Below are positions 32,341 through 45,501 of a stretch of 64,000 nucleotides of DNA, piece after piece. The stretch lies in the NCBI GenBank assembly GCA_021018995.1, contig CM037588.1, positions 94,524,765 to 94,588,764 of the forward strand, given 5' to 3'. The translations under genes were made by a program, and so were the position numbers. The stretch comes from Chloranthus sessilifolius. Lineage: Eukaryota > Streptophyta > Magnoliopsida > Chloranthales > Chloranthaceae. Below the pieces are notes generated by a model. That model saw only the letters and a program-made list of their open reading frames with translations, was not told where the DNA came from and made no database searches. Position 1 is the first letter of the stretch. Every line of letters begins with the position of its first letter.

Positions 32341-34665
32341 TGTTGGTACACACTTTTTCTGGGTTCCTTTCGGTCCCCAAAAAGAGTGGCCCAATTTGGT
32401 CCCAGTGGACTCTGGCAAAGGCGATGGAGTAATGAATTAGGAAATATTAAATGCTAAAATTAAAGAGGCAAATTCTAAATGAAGAATACCTGAGAAGATG
32501 CGATTGCTAGCTACATATATTTATCGACGCTGCAACACGTCACCGATCACGCTTTAAGGGGAGCGGGGGCTTGCAGGTTGAACTCCTTTACTGAATCGTC
32601 TGCCGGCGAACGTCGGAAGCTGTGGGTTGCCTTTAATCTAACTGGTTTGGTGTTCCTATTCCTACTGGGATTTTAATAAACTTGGTCTCCTAATCCTACT
32701 AGGATTCTAATTAAAAACAGGTCTCCTAATCCTATTAGAAGTCTAATTAATTTAAATATCTTAATCCGATCAGAGGTCTAATTAATTAAGTCTCCTAATC
32801 CTACTAGAAATGCAAATATGTTAATTCTACGAAAACTAATTAGGAATATACTAATTCTATTGAAACTTTAATTAATTAAAAATATACTAATTCTATTAAA
32901 ATTTTAATTAAAGTACATATACTAATTTTACAGAAGATCAAAAAAAAAATGGTTTTTGCCCGTTATGCTAAGGAGGATCGGCCCCACTCCCAGGTACCCT
33001 CCGTAAGCTCCCTTGGGAAAATCGGATGACTAAGATTAAAGAAAATTGGATTTTGAATTATAAGATAATATTTTTTGGTTTTTTATTATTGTTTTTGAAT
33101 TATAATTATGAAATAAATTATGAGACTAAAATTTTAGAAGACTAAATTATAAATTGGGATTTTTAAAACTATTAAAATAAGGAATTTAAACTAGAATTTA
33201 AGATTTAAGGACTGAATTCGGGTCTGAAATCAGAAAATCAAGTCGTATGATTAAGGACTGGTTCTAGAAACTAAGGACTAGAACCAGAGATTAATGATAG
33301 GACTGGAGATTAAGATTTCGGAACAAAATTAAAGTCTAAGGTCGGTGAATTAGGCTGCCAAATTAAGGGTGGTTCTAGAAACTAAGGACTAAAATCAAAT
33401 ATTAAAAATTACGGTCTAAAAAGGATGGTACGGTCTAAGACTAAAATTTCAATATTAATAATTAAAACTAAGGGAAAACCTAAATCTAAGAACTAAAAAA
33501 ACTAAGGTCGAAAACTAAAGACTAAATTCTTACCTAAGGTCGGGGCTGTGGAGAGGTATCTCAAAAATTCAAAGCTTGAATCTTGAAGTCATGGCTCTGT
33601 TTCTCTATGTGTTCGTTCTCGAAATTCTCCTGCCTCGAAATCCCAAACTTCTCCGTTCGTGTCTCTCTCTCTCTGTGCATCGAATTAAAAATCTTTTATA
33701 GGTTTTTTTTTTCTAATTAAATGCTTTGTTTCAGGCATTTAATCGAATTGCACACCAATTTCTCGGTGCTTACTCACTTTAAGTCGGTCACCGACTCAGT
33801 GAGCGACCGACTGACTTACTCAACGAGTTTCCTAGTTCTAACAATGTTAGGACTAATTACGCGCCTAGTGTAGAGTGCGTAATCCGATTAAATACCTCAT
33901 TTGAAGTGCTTGATTGAGGAAGCTTGGGGGTCAAGGACTGTAAGACTAGGTCAGGCATAGACCAATTACACGCCAGTGGTCGAGCGCTCAATCCGATTGC
34001 GCGTGCCATGTGGCACACGTAATTGAGTCTCGAGGTGGTCTGGAAAAGGAAGTCTAGTCTAAGAGGGGGATTGATTGCATGTTTGTGGTTTAGCGTACGA
34101 TCGAATTGCGCGCGTGGTTTTAGGCACGTAATTCGGGGTTATTCGGGTCTTGAAATGCCAGACTATTATTTCAGCCTGTATTTTGATTGTATACTATTAT
34201 TTTAGTATATAGTCTCCCTACGTTGGGACCTAAACCACAGAGCTATTGTTTCAACTTTTGTTCAGCCATGTACTATTACTTCAGTGCATGATTTCTAATT
34301 TAGGGTCATGGGGCCTAGGTCACAGAGCTATTGTTTCAGTCTGTGTCCAGCCATACTATTATTTCAGCATATGGTCCTACGTTAGGGTTAAGGGGCCTGA
34401 GCCACAAAGCTATTATTTCAGCCCGTGTCTAGCCATATACTATTATTTGAGTGCATGATTCCCAATATAGGGTGATGGGGCCTGAGCTACAAAGCTATTG
34501 TTTCAGTCTGTGTCCAACTATATGCTATTGTTTCAGTATATGGTCCCACATAAGGATGGTGAAACTTCTAGAGAAGGTAAGTCCTTTCCGAAAAGTCAAG
34601 GGCGAGGTCAAAGGTTGACCGAACAGATTTATATATTTCGAGAGGGAAAAATGGGGGTGTCTACA
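32341..34665 (-). repeat. Solo LTR of the TAT 3 family, with target duplication
   Basis: On the minus strand it starts TGTAGACACCCCC (34665) and ends GTGTGTACCAACA (32341), 2325 bp, matching the TAT 3 LTR at 35340-37686 in inverse orientation. The 5-bp sequence CCAAG flanks it on both sides (32336-32340 and 34666-34670), and the interrupted gag frame continues across (NP before, KGQFMLGEGSST after). It therefore arose from a full insertion reduced by LTR-LTR recombination. It holds motif array K (33780-34140) and a TATA box near 33696. Confidence 0.95.
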
Positions 34666-35339
34666 CCAAGGGACAGTTTATGCTTGGTGAAGGTTCTTCA
34701 ACTCATGAGGAAGCCAAAGCCATCACCACCTTGAGGAGTGGTAAAGTGGTGGATAACCAAGTAGGCTCTGAGGCAAAGAAGAGTGCAGAGAGATAAAACT
34801 CAGCCCTGTTGTTGAACAATAGGAGGAAAATAATGGGGCTGTTATTGAGCCCCAACAATTGAAAAAAATTTAAAAAGACAAAAAATAGTGATGTGGATGC
34901 TAGGCAAGCAGCTCAAGTACTAGTAGTATCTCATCTGCCATTTCCTCAAGCTTTCAAGGGACCTTCTCCTTTTGATAAGGGGAGTGCCAGAATGGAGGAG
35001 ATGATGGACACATTCAAGCAGGTAAAAATCAATTTGCCTTTGCTTGATGCCATCAGGCAGGTCCCAGCCTATGCCAAGTTCCTTAAGGACTTGTGCACTC
35101 AAAAGAGAAAAGCTAGGATCCACTTGTCTAAGAAAGTGTTTGCAGCTGAAAAGGTAAAATCTGTTTTATCCATAGCTACACCAGCTAAGCTTCAAGACCC
35201 AGGGGTACCTACTATCCCCTGCATCATAGGTGACCACACCATAGGAAGAGCTCTCTTGGATTTGGGAGCTAGTGTCAACTTGCTGCCATACTCACTATAT
35301 GAACAGCTAGGTTTGGGGGAGCTAAAGCCCACACCTGTG
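34666..35339 (+). pseudogene. Athila-like gag C-terminus and protease
   Basis: After the solo LTR gag resumes with HEEAKAITTLRSGK (near 34700), a phrase typical of Athila and related elements. Then LPFPQAFKGPSPFDKG (near 34940), INLPLLDAIRQVPAYAKFLK, and the aspartic protease with IPCIIGDHTIGRALLDLGASVNLLPYS, where DLGAS (near 35260) is the catalytic motif. The frame runs into TAT element 3 at 35340, so RT, RNase H and integrase are not in the window. Confidence 0.85.
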
Positions 35340-37686
35340 TGTAGACACCCCATTTTTCCTTCTCGAAGTATACAAACTTGTTCGGTCAACCTTGGACCCT
35401 TTTAACCCGTGGTGTGGGACCATGCAATGGTACATGGCTGAACGCAGGCTGAAACAATAGCTCAGTGGCTCAGATCCCAGCATAGGGAGACTATATACTA
35501 AGCAACAGCATATAGCCGAAATGCAGACTGAAACAATAGTCTTGCATTTCATTCTAGAGACCATACCTGAACAACCCCGAATTACGCACTAGAAAACCAG
35601 CGCGCAATTCGATCACGTGCAAAACCACAAGCGTGTGACCAGTCCACCATTTAGATGAAACTTCCTTTCCCAGACTGATTCGAGACTCGATTATGTGCCT
35701 GAAATAGAATGCGTGATCGGATTGAGTGCTTCACCACTTGCGCGCAATTGGCCTATGCCCGACCTAGTCTTACTACCCTTGACTCCTATGTTTCCTTGAT
35801 TAAACATTTCAGGTTAAATGCTTAATCAGATTGAGAGCATGATAACATGCACGCAATTAGTCTTAATTTGTTAGGACTAGGAGAGTCGAAAGCAAGTCAT
35901 GATCGCTCACTAAGTTTGGTGACAATCAAAGCGATCAAGCGCGAATTTACGTAATTGAAGGAAAACCAATAAAAGCTTTTTTTCTCGAAGAGAAAAGGGA
36001 GGTTGGACGAAAAAGGATAGAATTTTTGAGAGAGAACGAATTTCAAAGTCAGAGAACAACGAGGACAAACCCATAGAGCACCTAATCATGGTTTCGAGAT
36101 TCAAGCTTCTAATCTTTGAGATTTCTCTCCGCAGCCCCGACCCTTAGGTAATAATTTAATTTTTTTAGTACTCCGACCATAGCTTATAATCTCTAGATCT
36201 ATTAATTTTTAATTTTATTTTCAGTCTTAGACCGTAGCACCTCTTTTCGGACCGAATCTTCTATATCTAGTTCTAGTTTCCTGATTTCTAGAGCCAGTAC
36301 TTAATTTAACGGTCCAACACACCGATCCCTAAAACCAAATTCTACTCTAAAATCATGATTTACAGTCCTATCATTAATTTCTGGTTCTAACTCTCATAGT
36401 TCAGAACCAGTCCTTAATCATACGACCTGATTTTTCTGATTTCGGACCCGAATTCAGTCCTAAAAATTTAATTTTTTTTTTAATTCTAATTTCTTAGTTT
36501 AACAACTCCAAAAAAAATCCTCAATATTAATTTTAGTTTTTCATAATTCTAGTTTACAATTTAATTCATAATTATTATTTTGAAATCAACTCTAAAAAGC
36601 CTAAAAATATTACTTTACCATCCGAAATTCAATTTTTTTCTTTTTAATCTCAGCCACCCGATTTGCCCAAGGGAGCTTAGAGAGGGTACTCGGGACCGAG
36701 GCCAATCCTCCTTAGCACAGTGGGCCCAAACCCCTTTTTTTAGAGTTTTTTATAATTAATAAATTGCTTTAATTAGTTTATATCTAGACATAATTGATTA
36801 TTTGCATTAATTAGGCTTTGATATAATTATTAAATTGTTAAATCAGAATTTTCCTTTCATTAATTTAGTTAATTGATTATTCCAAATCCGAATTCTAGGA
36901 AATTTAGTTTATTCATGATTACGTATATTTTGCCATCATAAATCCGTCAATAATTAGGATTGAAGAAAAATCAATCCTTTTATTTCCGTTGATATTATAA
37001 TAGAAAATTTAAATTTATTGCTTTAATTAGGCCCATAAGAAAAAGCAATCTTTTTATTTCAATTAGAATTATAGTAGAATTATTACGAGTGCTTTAATTA
37101 GAATTATAGTAGAATTACTACAATTGCTTTAATTAGAATCCCAGTACAATTAGCATGCTTAATTTTAATTAGAATATTATTGGAACTGATACATATGCAC
37201 TCCTAGCTCCAATAGGAGACTGAAACCGGTTGGACTTTTAGTAATATCAGAACCTTGATGCTCACTGGACTCTTAACAGCATCAAAATAGTAATCTAACT
37301 CACCTTAATAAGTCCACACAGTCAGAGCATAATAATAATAGAATTGGGAAATCTAAACTGACCGGAATTATAATTACAAAGGGAAATAAGAGGAGAATTA
37401 AACTAACTAAACTAAAGAGAAGCACTGCTGCTGGCATTCGCAGGCGGACGATTCAGTATAGAAGTAACCCACACCCGCTTCACAGCGTGATCACTGACGT
37501 GTTGCAGCGTCATTAAATATCTGTAGCTGGCGATCACAATCAAACTAGGAACCTTCCTAAAAAAATCCCCCCTTTTTATTTATTTTTGTTATTTCAAACA
37601 CCACATCACTAGAGTCCACCTGGATAGAATTTGAGCCACTGATTTAACGGGGGCTGAGAGGAACCCAGAAAAAGTGCACACCAACA
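35340..37686 (+). repeat. 5' LTR of TAT 3
   Basis: Starts TGTAGACACCCC and ends GCACACCAACA, 2347 bp. It has motif array K (35560-35960), a TATA-like CCAATAAAAGC (35967-35977) just after the array, and long A/T-rich stretches to 37430. The last 286 bp of the visible 3' LTR (63715-64000) are identical to 35950-36235. Confidence 0.9.
35560..35960 (+). repeat. Motif array K (GCGCGTAATT / AATTGCGCGC type)
   Basis: Half-sites GCGCGCAATT, GCGTGATC, CGTAATTG and AATTACGC occur in both orientations at about 35580, 35606, 35632, 35690, 35719, 35750, 35850 and 35945. Where adjacent they form palindromes (for example 63683-63705 in the 3' LTR, CACGTAATT..AATTAAGCG). The same array is at 33780-34140 (solo LTR) and 63305-63725 (3' LTR). 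Confidence 0.75.
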
Positions 37687-37689
37687 GAC

Positions 37690-37707
37690 TGGCGATCACG
37701 ATGGGAC
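37690..37707 (+). other. Primer-binding site of TAT 3
   Basis: TGGCGATCACGATGGGAC, three bases after the LTR end. It begins TGG as a tRNA 3' complement should; I assume an arginine-type tRNA, as in other TAT elements, but cannot confirm. Confidence 0.7.
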
Positions 37708-37795
37708 TTTTTTACAAACTTTTCTTAGATAGTTAGTTTTATTTTACTTCCTTATTTCCTTTCCCGTCGTGTTGTTTAGATCCCTTTTTAGATAT

Positions 37796-40210
37796 ATGAG
37801 TCTTCATCAAATACTTGAGATGTTTGGCATACGTAGAGTGAGTTTAGGTGGCCAACCGTTTTGGGGACTTCATGACAACCCCGCATACGAGGAAGAACCG
37901 CCTTACACTTTTAGCCCATGACAATCTGAAGTTAACATGGCTTGTGAACAAGAGAACTCCTCTACACCACACCCCGGTAATATCCACAACGATAGAAATA
38001 ATAGCTCTGGGCAAAACCTCACCACTCAACAAATTATAGAACTTAGTATCCAAAGAATACAAAGAGGAGGCGATGACTCCGAAGAGTTGCTTGGAGGATT
38101 GGATGCTGCATACGAAACCATTAGGGAACAAAACAATTTGGAAGAGCAAGAGCGACAAGAAAGACCACCGCCTACCCCGAGTACGGTGTCAGCTCGCACC
38201 GTGTCATTGAGGCAGCATGCTCACACATTCTTTAACGATGATGCATTGGATAGGGCTAGCTTGCAGCTCACGCCAAAGGACAATACCATTAAGATCGAAG
38301 ATATCCCTAAAATGCTCGACAAGTACATGGCCAAGAGGGAGCACCCTGGCCATGTACTCGGGGAGCATCCTTGCAAAATTTCCCGTGCAAGGATGTTGAA
38401 TTTAATCTGCCTATAAGATTCAAACCGCCAAAATTTATCAAATATAATGGCACGGGAAATCCGAACCATCACTTGGCACTCTTTTGCAATGATTGTCGGC
38501 CCATACGCGACAACCAAGGACTTCTCATTCACTACTTTTAACGTTCATTAGAAGGGGAAGCTTGAGACTGGTTCGCAGGACTCCCGCTCTATAAGATTAA
38601 AACCTTTGATGATTTAGTCGCTCAGTTCTTAGACCAATACAAATATTTGATCTAAGAGACAGTCACCCTCAGTGACCTGATGGCCACCATGCAAGGACTC
38701 GATGAAGAGTTTGTTGACTTCGTCGCTCGATGGAGAAAACTTGCCTCGAGGATCGGCACTTCAATAAAAGAAAAGGATTCGGTCGACATTATAATTGACA
38801 ATACTAGGGAACCGTTAAAGAGTGCGCTTGTCAAAAGTGACTGCCCTGACTTCATTGCACTTCATTCCCGGGCATCTTGACTAGCACGACACATTAAAGG
38901 TGGAGAGCTCGCCCTATCTATCGTTACGTCCAAGATAAGCTCCTCTAGCGAATCCAAGTTGAAAAATAATAAGAAAGCCTTAGGGACTGAACAGGTTAAC
39001 ACCGTTGTCAACCAAGGACAAAATTCTAATAATGGTAGCTCCCAGCCACACAACTTCACACAAAATCAAAATCAACAACGGTATACCAATCAGAATCAGG
39101 GTGATAATCAATCCAGATATGCGAACTAGAACAAAGGCCAAAACCAGGGTCAAGGCCAATACCAAAATAGAAATAAAAACCCCAACACCTATCATAACCA
39201 AAACGCAACACAGAACCGACTGGCCGACGCGCCGAATTATAATAATTTCCCCCCACCGCAAAACTTTAATCCAACTAGAGGCCCCTACCAACCGAGGCGG
39301 GAACATTATCCCCCTCTACCTAATACAATCCCCAATATCTTCTAATTTCTTAACACTCGGAACCTCCTCTGATTCCCACCAAAAAAACCTCGCCCATGGC
39401 CTGTAAATCTAGACTACAATTTATACTGTGCATTCCATCAATATGTTGGACACAGCTTACAGGACTGTTGGGTCCTTAGACATGAGCGATCAGAACCAAA
39501 TTGATTGGGAAGTATTAAGGAATCCTAACCCTAGTGACAACCAACCTTAACAAAACTTGGGGATCATAAACAACCCCATGCCTAATTACAACCAGGGGGC
39601 ACCGAATCATGTCACCATTGTGGATCTCTCCAGTCGACCCACTTTCCAACCCTCTACTTTAATCACTCGCATCCAACCCTCCAACGTTCCCGCTACCCCT
39701 GTGAGAGTCTTTTCACCCCCACATCCCTCGACCTTGATCACTCGCATCGCTCTGCCAAACCCGCCACCTTATCCAAAATTCACCCAGATACGAGTCCACT
39801 CCTTTAAGGCCAGGATACCACTCCTCCATTATCTCCCACCAGAACCTTCGACCCCTCCAAATCTTGAACTGACACTCTCACCACCTCCATTGTTTGATTC
39901 TGAACCCGAGTTTGGAGATCATGTTCTTCAAACCGTAGCCCAAGTTGTCGTGTGGGTAGAAAGTGTCACTCGGAAGGCTCCAAACCTAGAAAATGAAATA
40001 AAGACTGAGTGCTCACTAAGCATAAAGGAAGGTGAGCGAGGAAAACTCTTCAACCCGCATGAGACCCTAGTCTCAGCTTTCTTAGAAGAAGAGGATTACA
40101 TGCAGTGTCTCCCACCTTGGAACGGCGCCGTGCAGGCCCACGCTCAGACCTCTAATTTTACTTACTTTGCAAATACATCGACGTCGAGCCATGCTAGGGT
40201 CAGTCAATAG
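37796..40210 (+). pseudogene. TAT 3 gag
   Basis: The ATG at 37796 begins MSLHQILEMFGIRRV; a stop follows at codon 42. An acidic, Asn/Gln-rich N-terminal region (to 38200) precedes the capsid: TPKDNTIKIEDIPKMLDKYM, FKPPKFIKYNGTGNPNHHL (near 38425), a decayed SLEGEA.DWFAGLPLYKI (near 38550) and SDLMATMQGLDEEFVDFVAR (near 38670). A long Asn/Gln-rich stretch (38990-39300) and a damaged knuckle-like block (CAFHQYVGHSLQDC, near 39430) follow, then a Pro-rich tail to 40210. At least eight stops and frameshifts. The length, about 800 codons, is usual for TAT gag. Confidence 0.85.
38329..38365. repeat. Inverted repeat GTACATGGCC..GGCCATGTAC in gag
   Basis: Perfect 10-bp arms (about 38323-38332 and 38350-38359) around a 17-bp loop, followed within 15 bp by a second small inverted pair (CCTTGCA..TGCAAGG). 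It lies in coding sequence and may be chance or a copy-choice product. Confidence 0.6.
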
Positions 40211-40324
40211 CCGACTTGCTCAATTCTCAAATCCGAAACCAATTACCCACCTCCTTTCCCTTGAAACAAGGATTTAGTTAATGCACCGCAACTAGACAGG
40301 AACGCTTGAGAAAGAGAGGTTCAC

Positions 40325-41299
40325 TTGCTGCCCCCACCTCACATCATTCCTCCGCCAATTCCCGCACCTCAACCACTTCAACTCCACGCACCTAAGGCTC
40401 ATCGGCCTGGCAAAGAGATTGCACTCGAGCCAGGGCAAGAATACGACTTGCTACGGCACCTTCAAAAGATCCCAGCTCAAATATCTTTATTAGAGCTCAT
40501 CAAGAAATCTCATGATCATCACCGATTGTTGGTAAGAACACTTGAGGACACCCAGGTAGATGAGGACATGACCCTAGATGAGCTTCATCAAATTGCCTCG
40601 GTCATGGCGCAACCTCCAGCACTCATGTTCACCGACGCGGACATGCCTAAGGAGTCACTCCGTGGGAGTGCCGCTCGTATATATCCCACAATCATCATTA
40701 GAGAATTCTCTGTACCTCATGCGTTAGTGGATACCAGAGCAAGACTCAATATTTGCTGGCTCACGACTTTAAAAATGCTTGAATACACCTAAAAAGACGT
40801 CAGGCCCTCGACCCTGTCACTCATAGCTTATGAGGGCTCACATCGTTTTATTAAAGGGACTATTAAACTCTAGGTTCACCTCGAACCTGTGACAAAGGAC
40901 GTCACCTTCCATGTTTCTGATTCTGCTAGCACCTACAATCTCATCTTAGGAAGAAAGTGGTTGGAATCAATAAAGGCCGTCGCGTCTATGCATCATCAAT
41001 GCGTCAAGTTCCCATACGAGGACTCCATCGTTCGTATATACGTCGATGCACCTCTCCAGGAAATGGATACTAATTATGCGGCAAGCATTCCTATGGCCCA
41101 TGATTCCATATTAAATACGGGACACATTCAAAAGACTCGAATCCTGGATGAGACAACTATAGTGGAAGTTTGCCCCCCTTCCCATCCTAGTTCTCCCCTG
41201 ACGTGTCAACAAGAGTTGATAAGGAGAGAGGTTGGTCCAGACCTCGCCAAGCTTTATGAGACCTCGCCAAGCTTTATGACATCAATCCCACCGCAATAA
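40325..41299 (+). pseudogene. TAT 3 protease region
   Basis: After a Pro/His-rich linker come HLQKIPAQISLLELIKKS (near 40460) and MTLDELHQIA, then the retropepsin-like core with VPHALVDTRARLNI (near 40720). The expected DTG catalytic triplet reads DTR, so the glycine is lost. The C-terminal protease motif YNLILGRKWLESI (near 40940) is kept. A stop separates the two halves at 40790. A 20-bp tandem duplication at 41240-41279 (GACCTCGCCAAGCTTTATGA twice) shifts the frame near the end. Confidence 0.8.
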
Positions 41300-43381
41300 A
41301 GGGGTGAGATCTTATGTACCAACTTGGATACGTTCCTCACACCAGACTCGAAAAGAATAATCAAGGTCGTATAGGACCCGTTGTCCCAACCAAAATACGC
41401 GAACACATAGGGCTAGGTTACCAATCGGACAGCTCACAAGCCGACTTGTTCCCTACCTCACCAAAATGGTCTCTATATGATCACTTTGTCTATGGAACCA
41501 CTAGGAAAGCCAATGCACTTAAGCAGAAGGAGGTATCTTTCACTAAATCCCAAGAAGTGGAAATTGAATAAATGGTTAAAGCATTCAGCAATTTGACGAA
41601 CCTAAATGACATCATTGATAAACCCCTTGAAGGAGTCAAACCCTTGTTTGATCTCAAAGAGCCCATAGAGGAGAGGGAGGAAGAACCTCCAGAGCCCGAC
41701 CCACAAGTAAAAAATTGGGAATTCACTGATGACAAGGACTTCCACATAGCTACCTTGCAAGGAGATAAACAACATTTATACCCAATGTGGGAAGAAGATG
41801 ATGCCTCACAAGCAGAGTTTAACTCTCATAGCATCTACCTCTGCCTTGGCCTTAAAGGATGAGAATGCCCGTGGGACTCACCTTATATCTCTCACCCATA
41901 TCAACCCCGTTGTGAGGCATGCACTCACATATTAGAGCAATTCGCTAGTGGGATCCGATATTCTACGATGACAGAAGTGAACGGCTCTGACTTTGTAATG
42001 ATGGAAACAAGTAACAACTCACCGACTCCGCTATCAACGCAAGAAGAAGATAATTCTGACAGCCAGTTGACTGACTCAGGAGGAAATACCCACATCGCAC
42101 TCTTGGAGTTTGAAGAGGAGTTTAAATTAGACTCTCCTTCATCCCCAGATGCATCGTTACTCCAAATATGTTGGAAATTGCTCGAGGAAGAGTGGCGACC
42201 TCTGCCAAGTGATGACGAGGACTACTGGATAGACCTCCCCGCACTCGAATTAGCAGAACAAGCCAACCTAGGACTTCAAGCCTTATCAGATCAAGTAAGT
42301 GAATTCAAAATTATCGATGATTCTAAATTTGAAGAATGGGAATACCCTTAGGAATCTCCTTACATGTCTTACCATTACAAGCCTCGTTGTCGAACATGCA
42401 TACTCATCCCGACGTATTATGAAGATCAAGAGAGAGAGCTCCCTCCCCCTAGGGGTCCTTTAGGAGACTCCCCTTCGCGGGAAGAGCAACCATATCATAT
42501 CTTTAAGGATGATAGTTCAATCGATTATGATCTCCAGAAATTCTTTGAGGAAGAGGCAATCAATGTGATAGAGGGAATCCAAACTACGATACCCCTGTCA
42601 CCCACTTCATTTATTCAGAAGATCTCATTAGATGAAGACTCCAAAAAAAAAATGCTAATTTCAAAACAAGTCCACGCCTCTCGAAGAATCATAAGAATGG
42701 CTCCAGCGGCCGTCTCGCTCCCTCAATTAGAGGAAGCAGCTCTCCCGGCACCTCTTGAGGCGGCCGACCCTGTACCATATCTACTATCAAAAATCAAAAA
42801 ATAGAAAAAGTAGAAAACCCTAAAAAATTAAAAATATAATCCAAAAAAATCAGAAAACCTTAGAAAAGAAAGGGAACCCTTCGTCCCGGATCCATCGTCC
42901 AATCAACAAGGAGACTTTTCTCCTGAGACTAGTATCCCGTCTCTAGCACTAGGACGTAAAGCATCCAGACTAAACAACAAGCCGGTGAGCATACCTGACG
43001 ATATACTTCATGACTTTGAGAGAATAATCAATAGCCTTAGCCTTCACCTTACCAAAGATCTCTCGGTCATAAATTGCGTCGATGAGGGGTTTCTTCTCAC
43101 AAAATCGAATCCCCAGTGTAGTAAATTTCGTAGTATATGAGCTTACCGATGAGGAAGGAACACCGGTCACTGAGGGGGCACAAGACTTCCAACGAGTTAT
43201 CAAGCATTTTGATGAGCAAACTCAAGCTTCCATGGAACCGACAGAGGAAATTAACTTTGGCACTGAAGAGAAACCTAAGAAATTGCTAGTTATCACAACG
43301 CTTAACTCTAAAGAATGTCAACATATTGTGCAAGTCTTGCAAGAACACCTGGACTCTTTCGCATGGTCTTATGAAGATATG
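41300..43381 (+). pseudogene. TAT 3 protease-RT linker and RT leader
   Basis: Long acidic frames (41314-42804) rich in Glu, Asp and Pro, with no known domain; segments such as YHYKPRCRTCILI and LEEEWRPLPSDDEDYW recur in other elements of this clade only by my impression. From 43150 the usual leader begins: EINFGTEEKPKKLLV, VQVLQEHLDSFAWSYEDM (near 43340). The frame is cut after GATATG at 43381 by a solo LTR and resumes at 45502 with MPGLDPSL. Confidence 0.75.
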
Positions 43382-45501
43382 TGTTAAGTAGTGAAAAATG
43401 TCAGTTTTCACTCCTTAACCTGACCTTTGCAGGACCTGTGAGCACATTAATGAACCTCTGTTGAGTCTGTTTCGTAGATAGCAATAAAAGATAAGAAAAA
43501 TGCAGAAAACCACTCAAGAATGCCACACAAGGGAGTTATCTTTCAGCACAGTACAAACCCAGCAATAGCACACCAGAGGGCTGCACACCATTGGGACCTT
43601 GGGATGGGTGGCAATAGCAGGGCAAGGCGAAGGAAGTGAAAACAGGCTAAAAACATCTTATCGAGATATTATCTGAAGACTTCGATAGGAGCTGAGAGCC
43701 AAAAATGGAGGAATTCGTGCAGTTGAAAAAGTTTTTGATAGGATCTGAAGGCAGAGAAAGGATGGATTCGTGTGGATTGAGGAGTTCGATAGGATCTAAG
43801 AACCTATCGAGCAGTTGAAAGAAAGGAAGAAGCCATCCTATCGAAAGCCTGCTTGAGGTGTAAGGTGAACCTATCGAATGGTTTCCTGAACCTATCGGAT
43901 GGTGGCCTTGACCTATCAAGATGGAGACGCTGGAACAGAACCTACCAAAGGGTGCTTGAGCCTTTCGATAGGAGTGAGAGCAATCCTATCGGAATGATGG
44001 CATGCAGAGCTGAACCTATCAAAATGGTCGTCCAACCTGTGAAAAAAGCTTTCCCAACTTGTCGAATGCTCCAGACAAAGGGCTAAGAATGCTGAAGCTT
44101 TAAGAGAAGGATCATCCTATTGGAACCTATCGAAGAGACCTGAGAACCTATCAAAAGGGGCCACAAAGCTCCATTTGAACATGTCAGAAGCTTCCTGAAC
44201 CTATCGAAATTGTGTGAAGAACTACTCAAAAAATCAGCTATGCACACGCTGTAACTTGGTGACTTGCTACACGCAAACTGAGGCACGTTGGTGACTGGCA
44301 TGACGATCCAAAAGATGCCCTAGGAAACTCTAACCAACCCACATGCTCTGACAGAACTCTAACAAACTCTGAGGACCTTCTCGAATAGAATATTGGTAGG
44401 AAAAACAAGAGAGAAAGATATATATTAAGATTCCCAATTGCAATTAGGGGAGATCGAGATTTGGATCAAATTCTAAAGATTAGAGCTTGCAGCAAAATTC
44501 CATTTTCCCTCTTTTAGCCCAACTATGGTTGGCTAATTCCCTAGGAGCAGTGAGGAGAGAGATTAGATCTGTAATTGGGTAAGGTTGAGAGTGTTATTGT
44601 GGTTAATTGCTACACAGACTACAGATCTGAGAGCATTTCATTATAGAGTGAGTTTTATTACAATGTAAATGTTGTTTTTATCATTTTAATTAGATCTATA
44701 GTTCCTTTGGTTTCATTTGGTGCTCGATCGGATTTGTGTAAAGGAGTCTATTGATCAGCTCACCCACTTAACTGGTAGACCTCTTGGATACCATCTGATC
44801 TCCCTAGATCTAATATCCCTATAATTTCTTGTGTCTGTGACCTAGAAATTGTAGCATCTATAGTGGTTTTAATGCTCTGATTGAAACCTTTGGTTTGGAG
44901 GAATTCCCTAAGATGATCTGTGACCATTAGAGTGGACAAATCATAGCCTTAAGATCAGTCCAATCTCTAGTTTCAATTGGATTCTTCTACCATAAACCTT
45001 TGGATCGAATGAAGTCTATAGGATGGTCTGTGACCATTGAAGTGGACAGACCATAGCCTTAAGATTAGTTAAATCCTTTGGTTTAGAGTGGAATCTTCTA
45101 CCCTGCAGTTGTGCTTATAGCCAGCTGAGGGATTTGTGTCCTTTGAACCCCTATAACATGATCAACTCAACCTGATTGCAGTAAGACCAAATCTCCAAGC
45201 TGCTCTTCTCCATTTTTTATTTTTAAACCCTTCCACTTGCAAGATCTAGATCTCTGGACTCAATCTCAATTAGTTTGCAATTCAAGTGTAGTTTAGCTCA
45301 AGCGACAACCCTTTTTAACCTCTCCCCTTTCTTTTAGATGACTGAGCATTAGTTAGGGTGCCAGAGCTCTTACAGATCTAGAGATTTACTATATTTGAAC
45401 TCACCTCCCTGCGGGCATTCCCTTACTTATTAAAACTTGTTATAAAGGACCCTGTATCTTGCATGTCTAGGATATTTTTGTTGTGCTGAAATTCCCCAAC
45501 A
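43382..45501 (+). repeat. Solo Athila-like LTR in TAT 3 RT, with target duplication
   Basis: Starts TGTTAAGTAGTG and ends CCCCAACA, 2120 bp. The 5-bp ATATG flanks it (43377-43381 and 45502-45506) and the RT leader reads across the site (SYEDM | MPGLDP). Start and end resemble the Athila LTR at 26514-28669, and the blocks GTGGACAAATCATAG and GCGGGCATTCCC near its 3' part are similar in kind, but the promoter array is different. TATA candidate GATATATATTAAG at 44417. Confidence 0.95.
43650..44215 (+). repeat. Motif array I (CCTATCGA / TCGATAGG type)
   Basis: About eighteen half-sites of CCTATCGA in direct or inverse orientation (for example TTCGATAGG at 43679 and 43788, CCTATCGAGCAG near 43802, CCTATCGAATGG near 43868, CCTATCGGATGG near 43890). 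Together they define a CTATCGATAG palindrome rarely seen complete. Position 200-770 bp upstream of the TATA box copies that of array H in the Athila LTR. Confidence 0.85.

Larger units (their letters stand above)
26514..35339 (+). mobile_element. Athila-like Ty3/gypsy element (visible 5' part)
   Basis: LTR, PBS, a duplicated LTR-PBS-gag block, gag and the start of the protease, all on the plus strand, inserted into the 5' LTR of Tekay 2. It is itself interrupted by a solo TAT LTR (32341-34665) and by TAT element 3 from 35340 on. The remainder of pol and the 3' LTR must lie past 64000. The TGGCGCCGCTGCCGGGGAC primer site and the gag phrases are characteristic of Athila elements. Confidence 0.85.
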
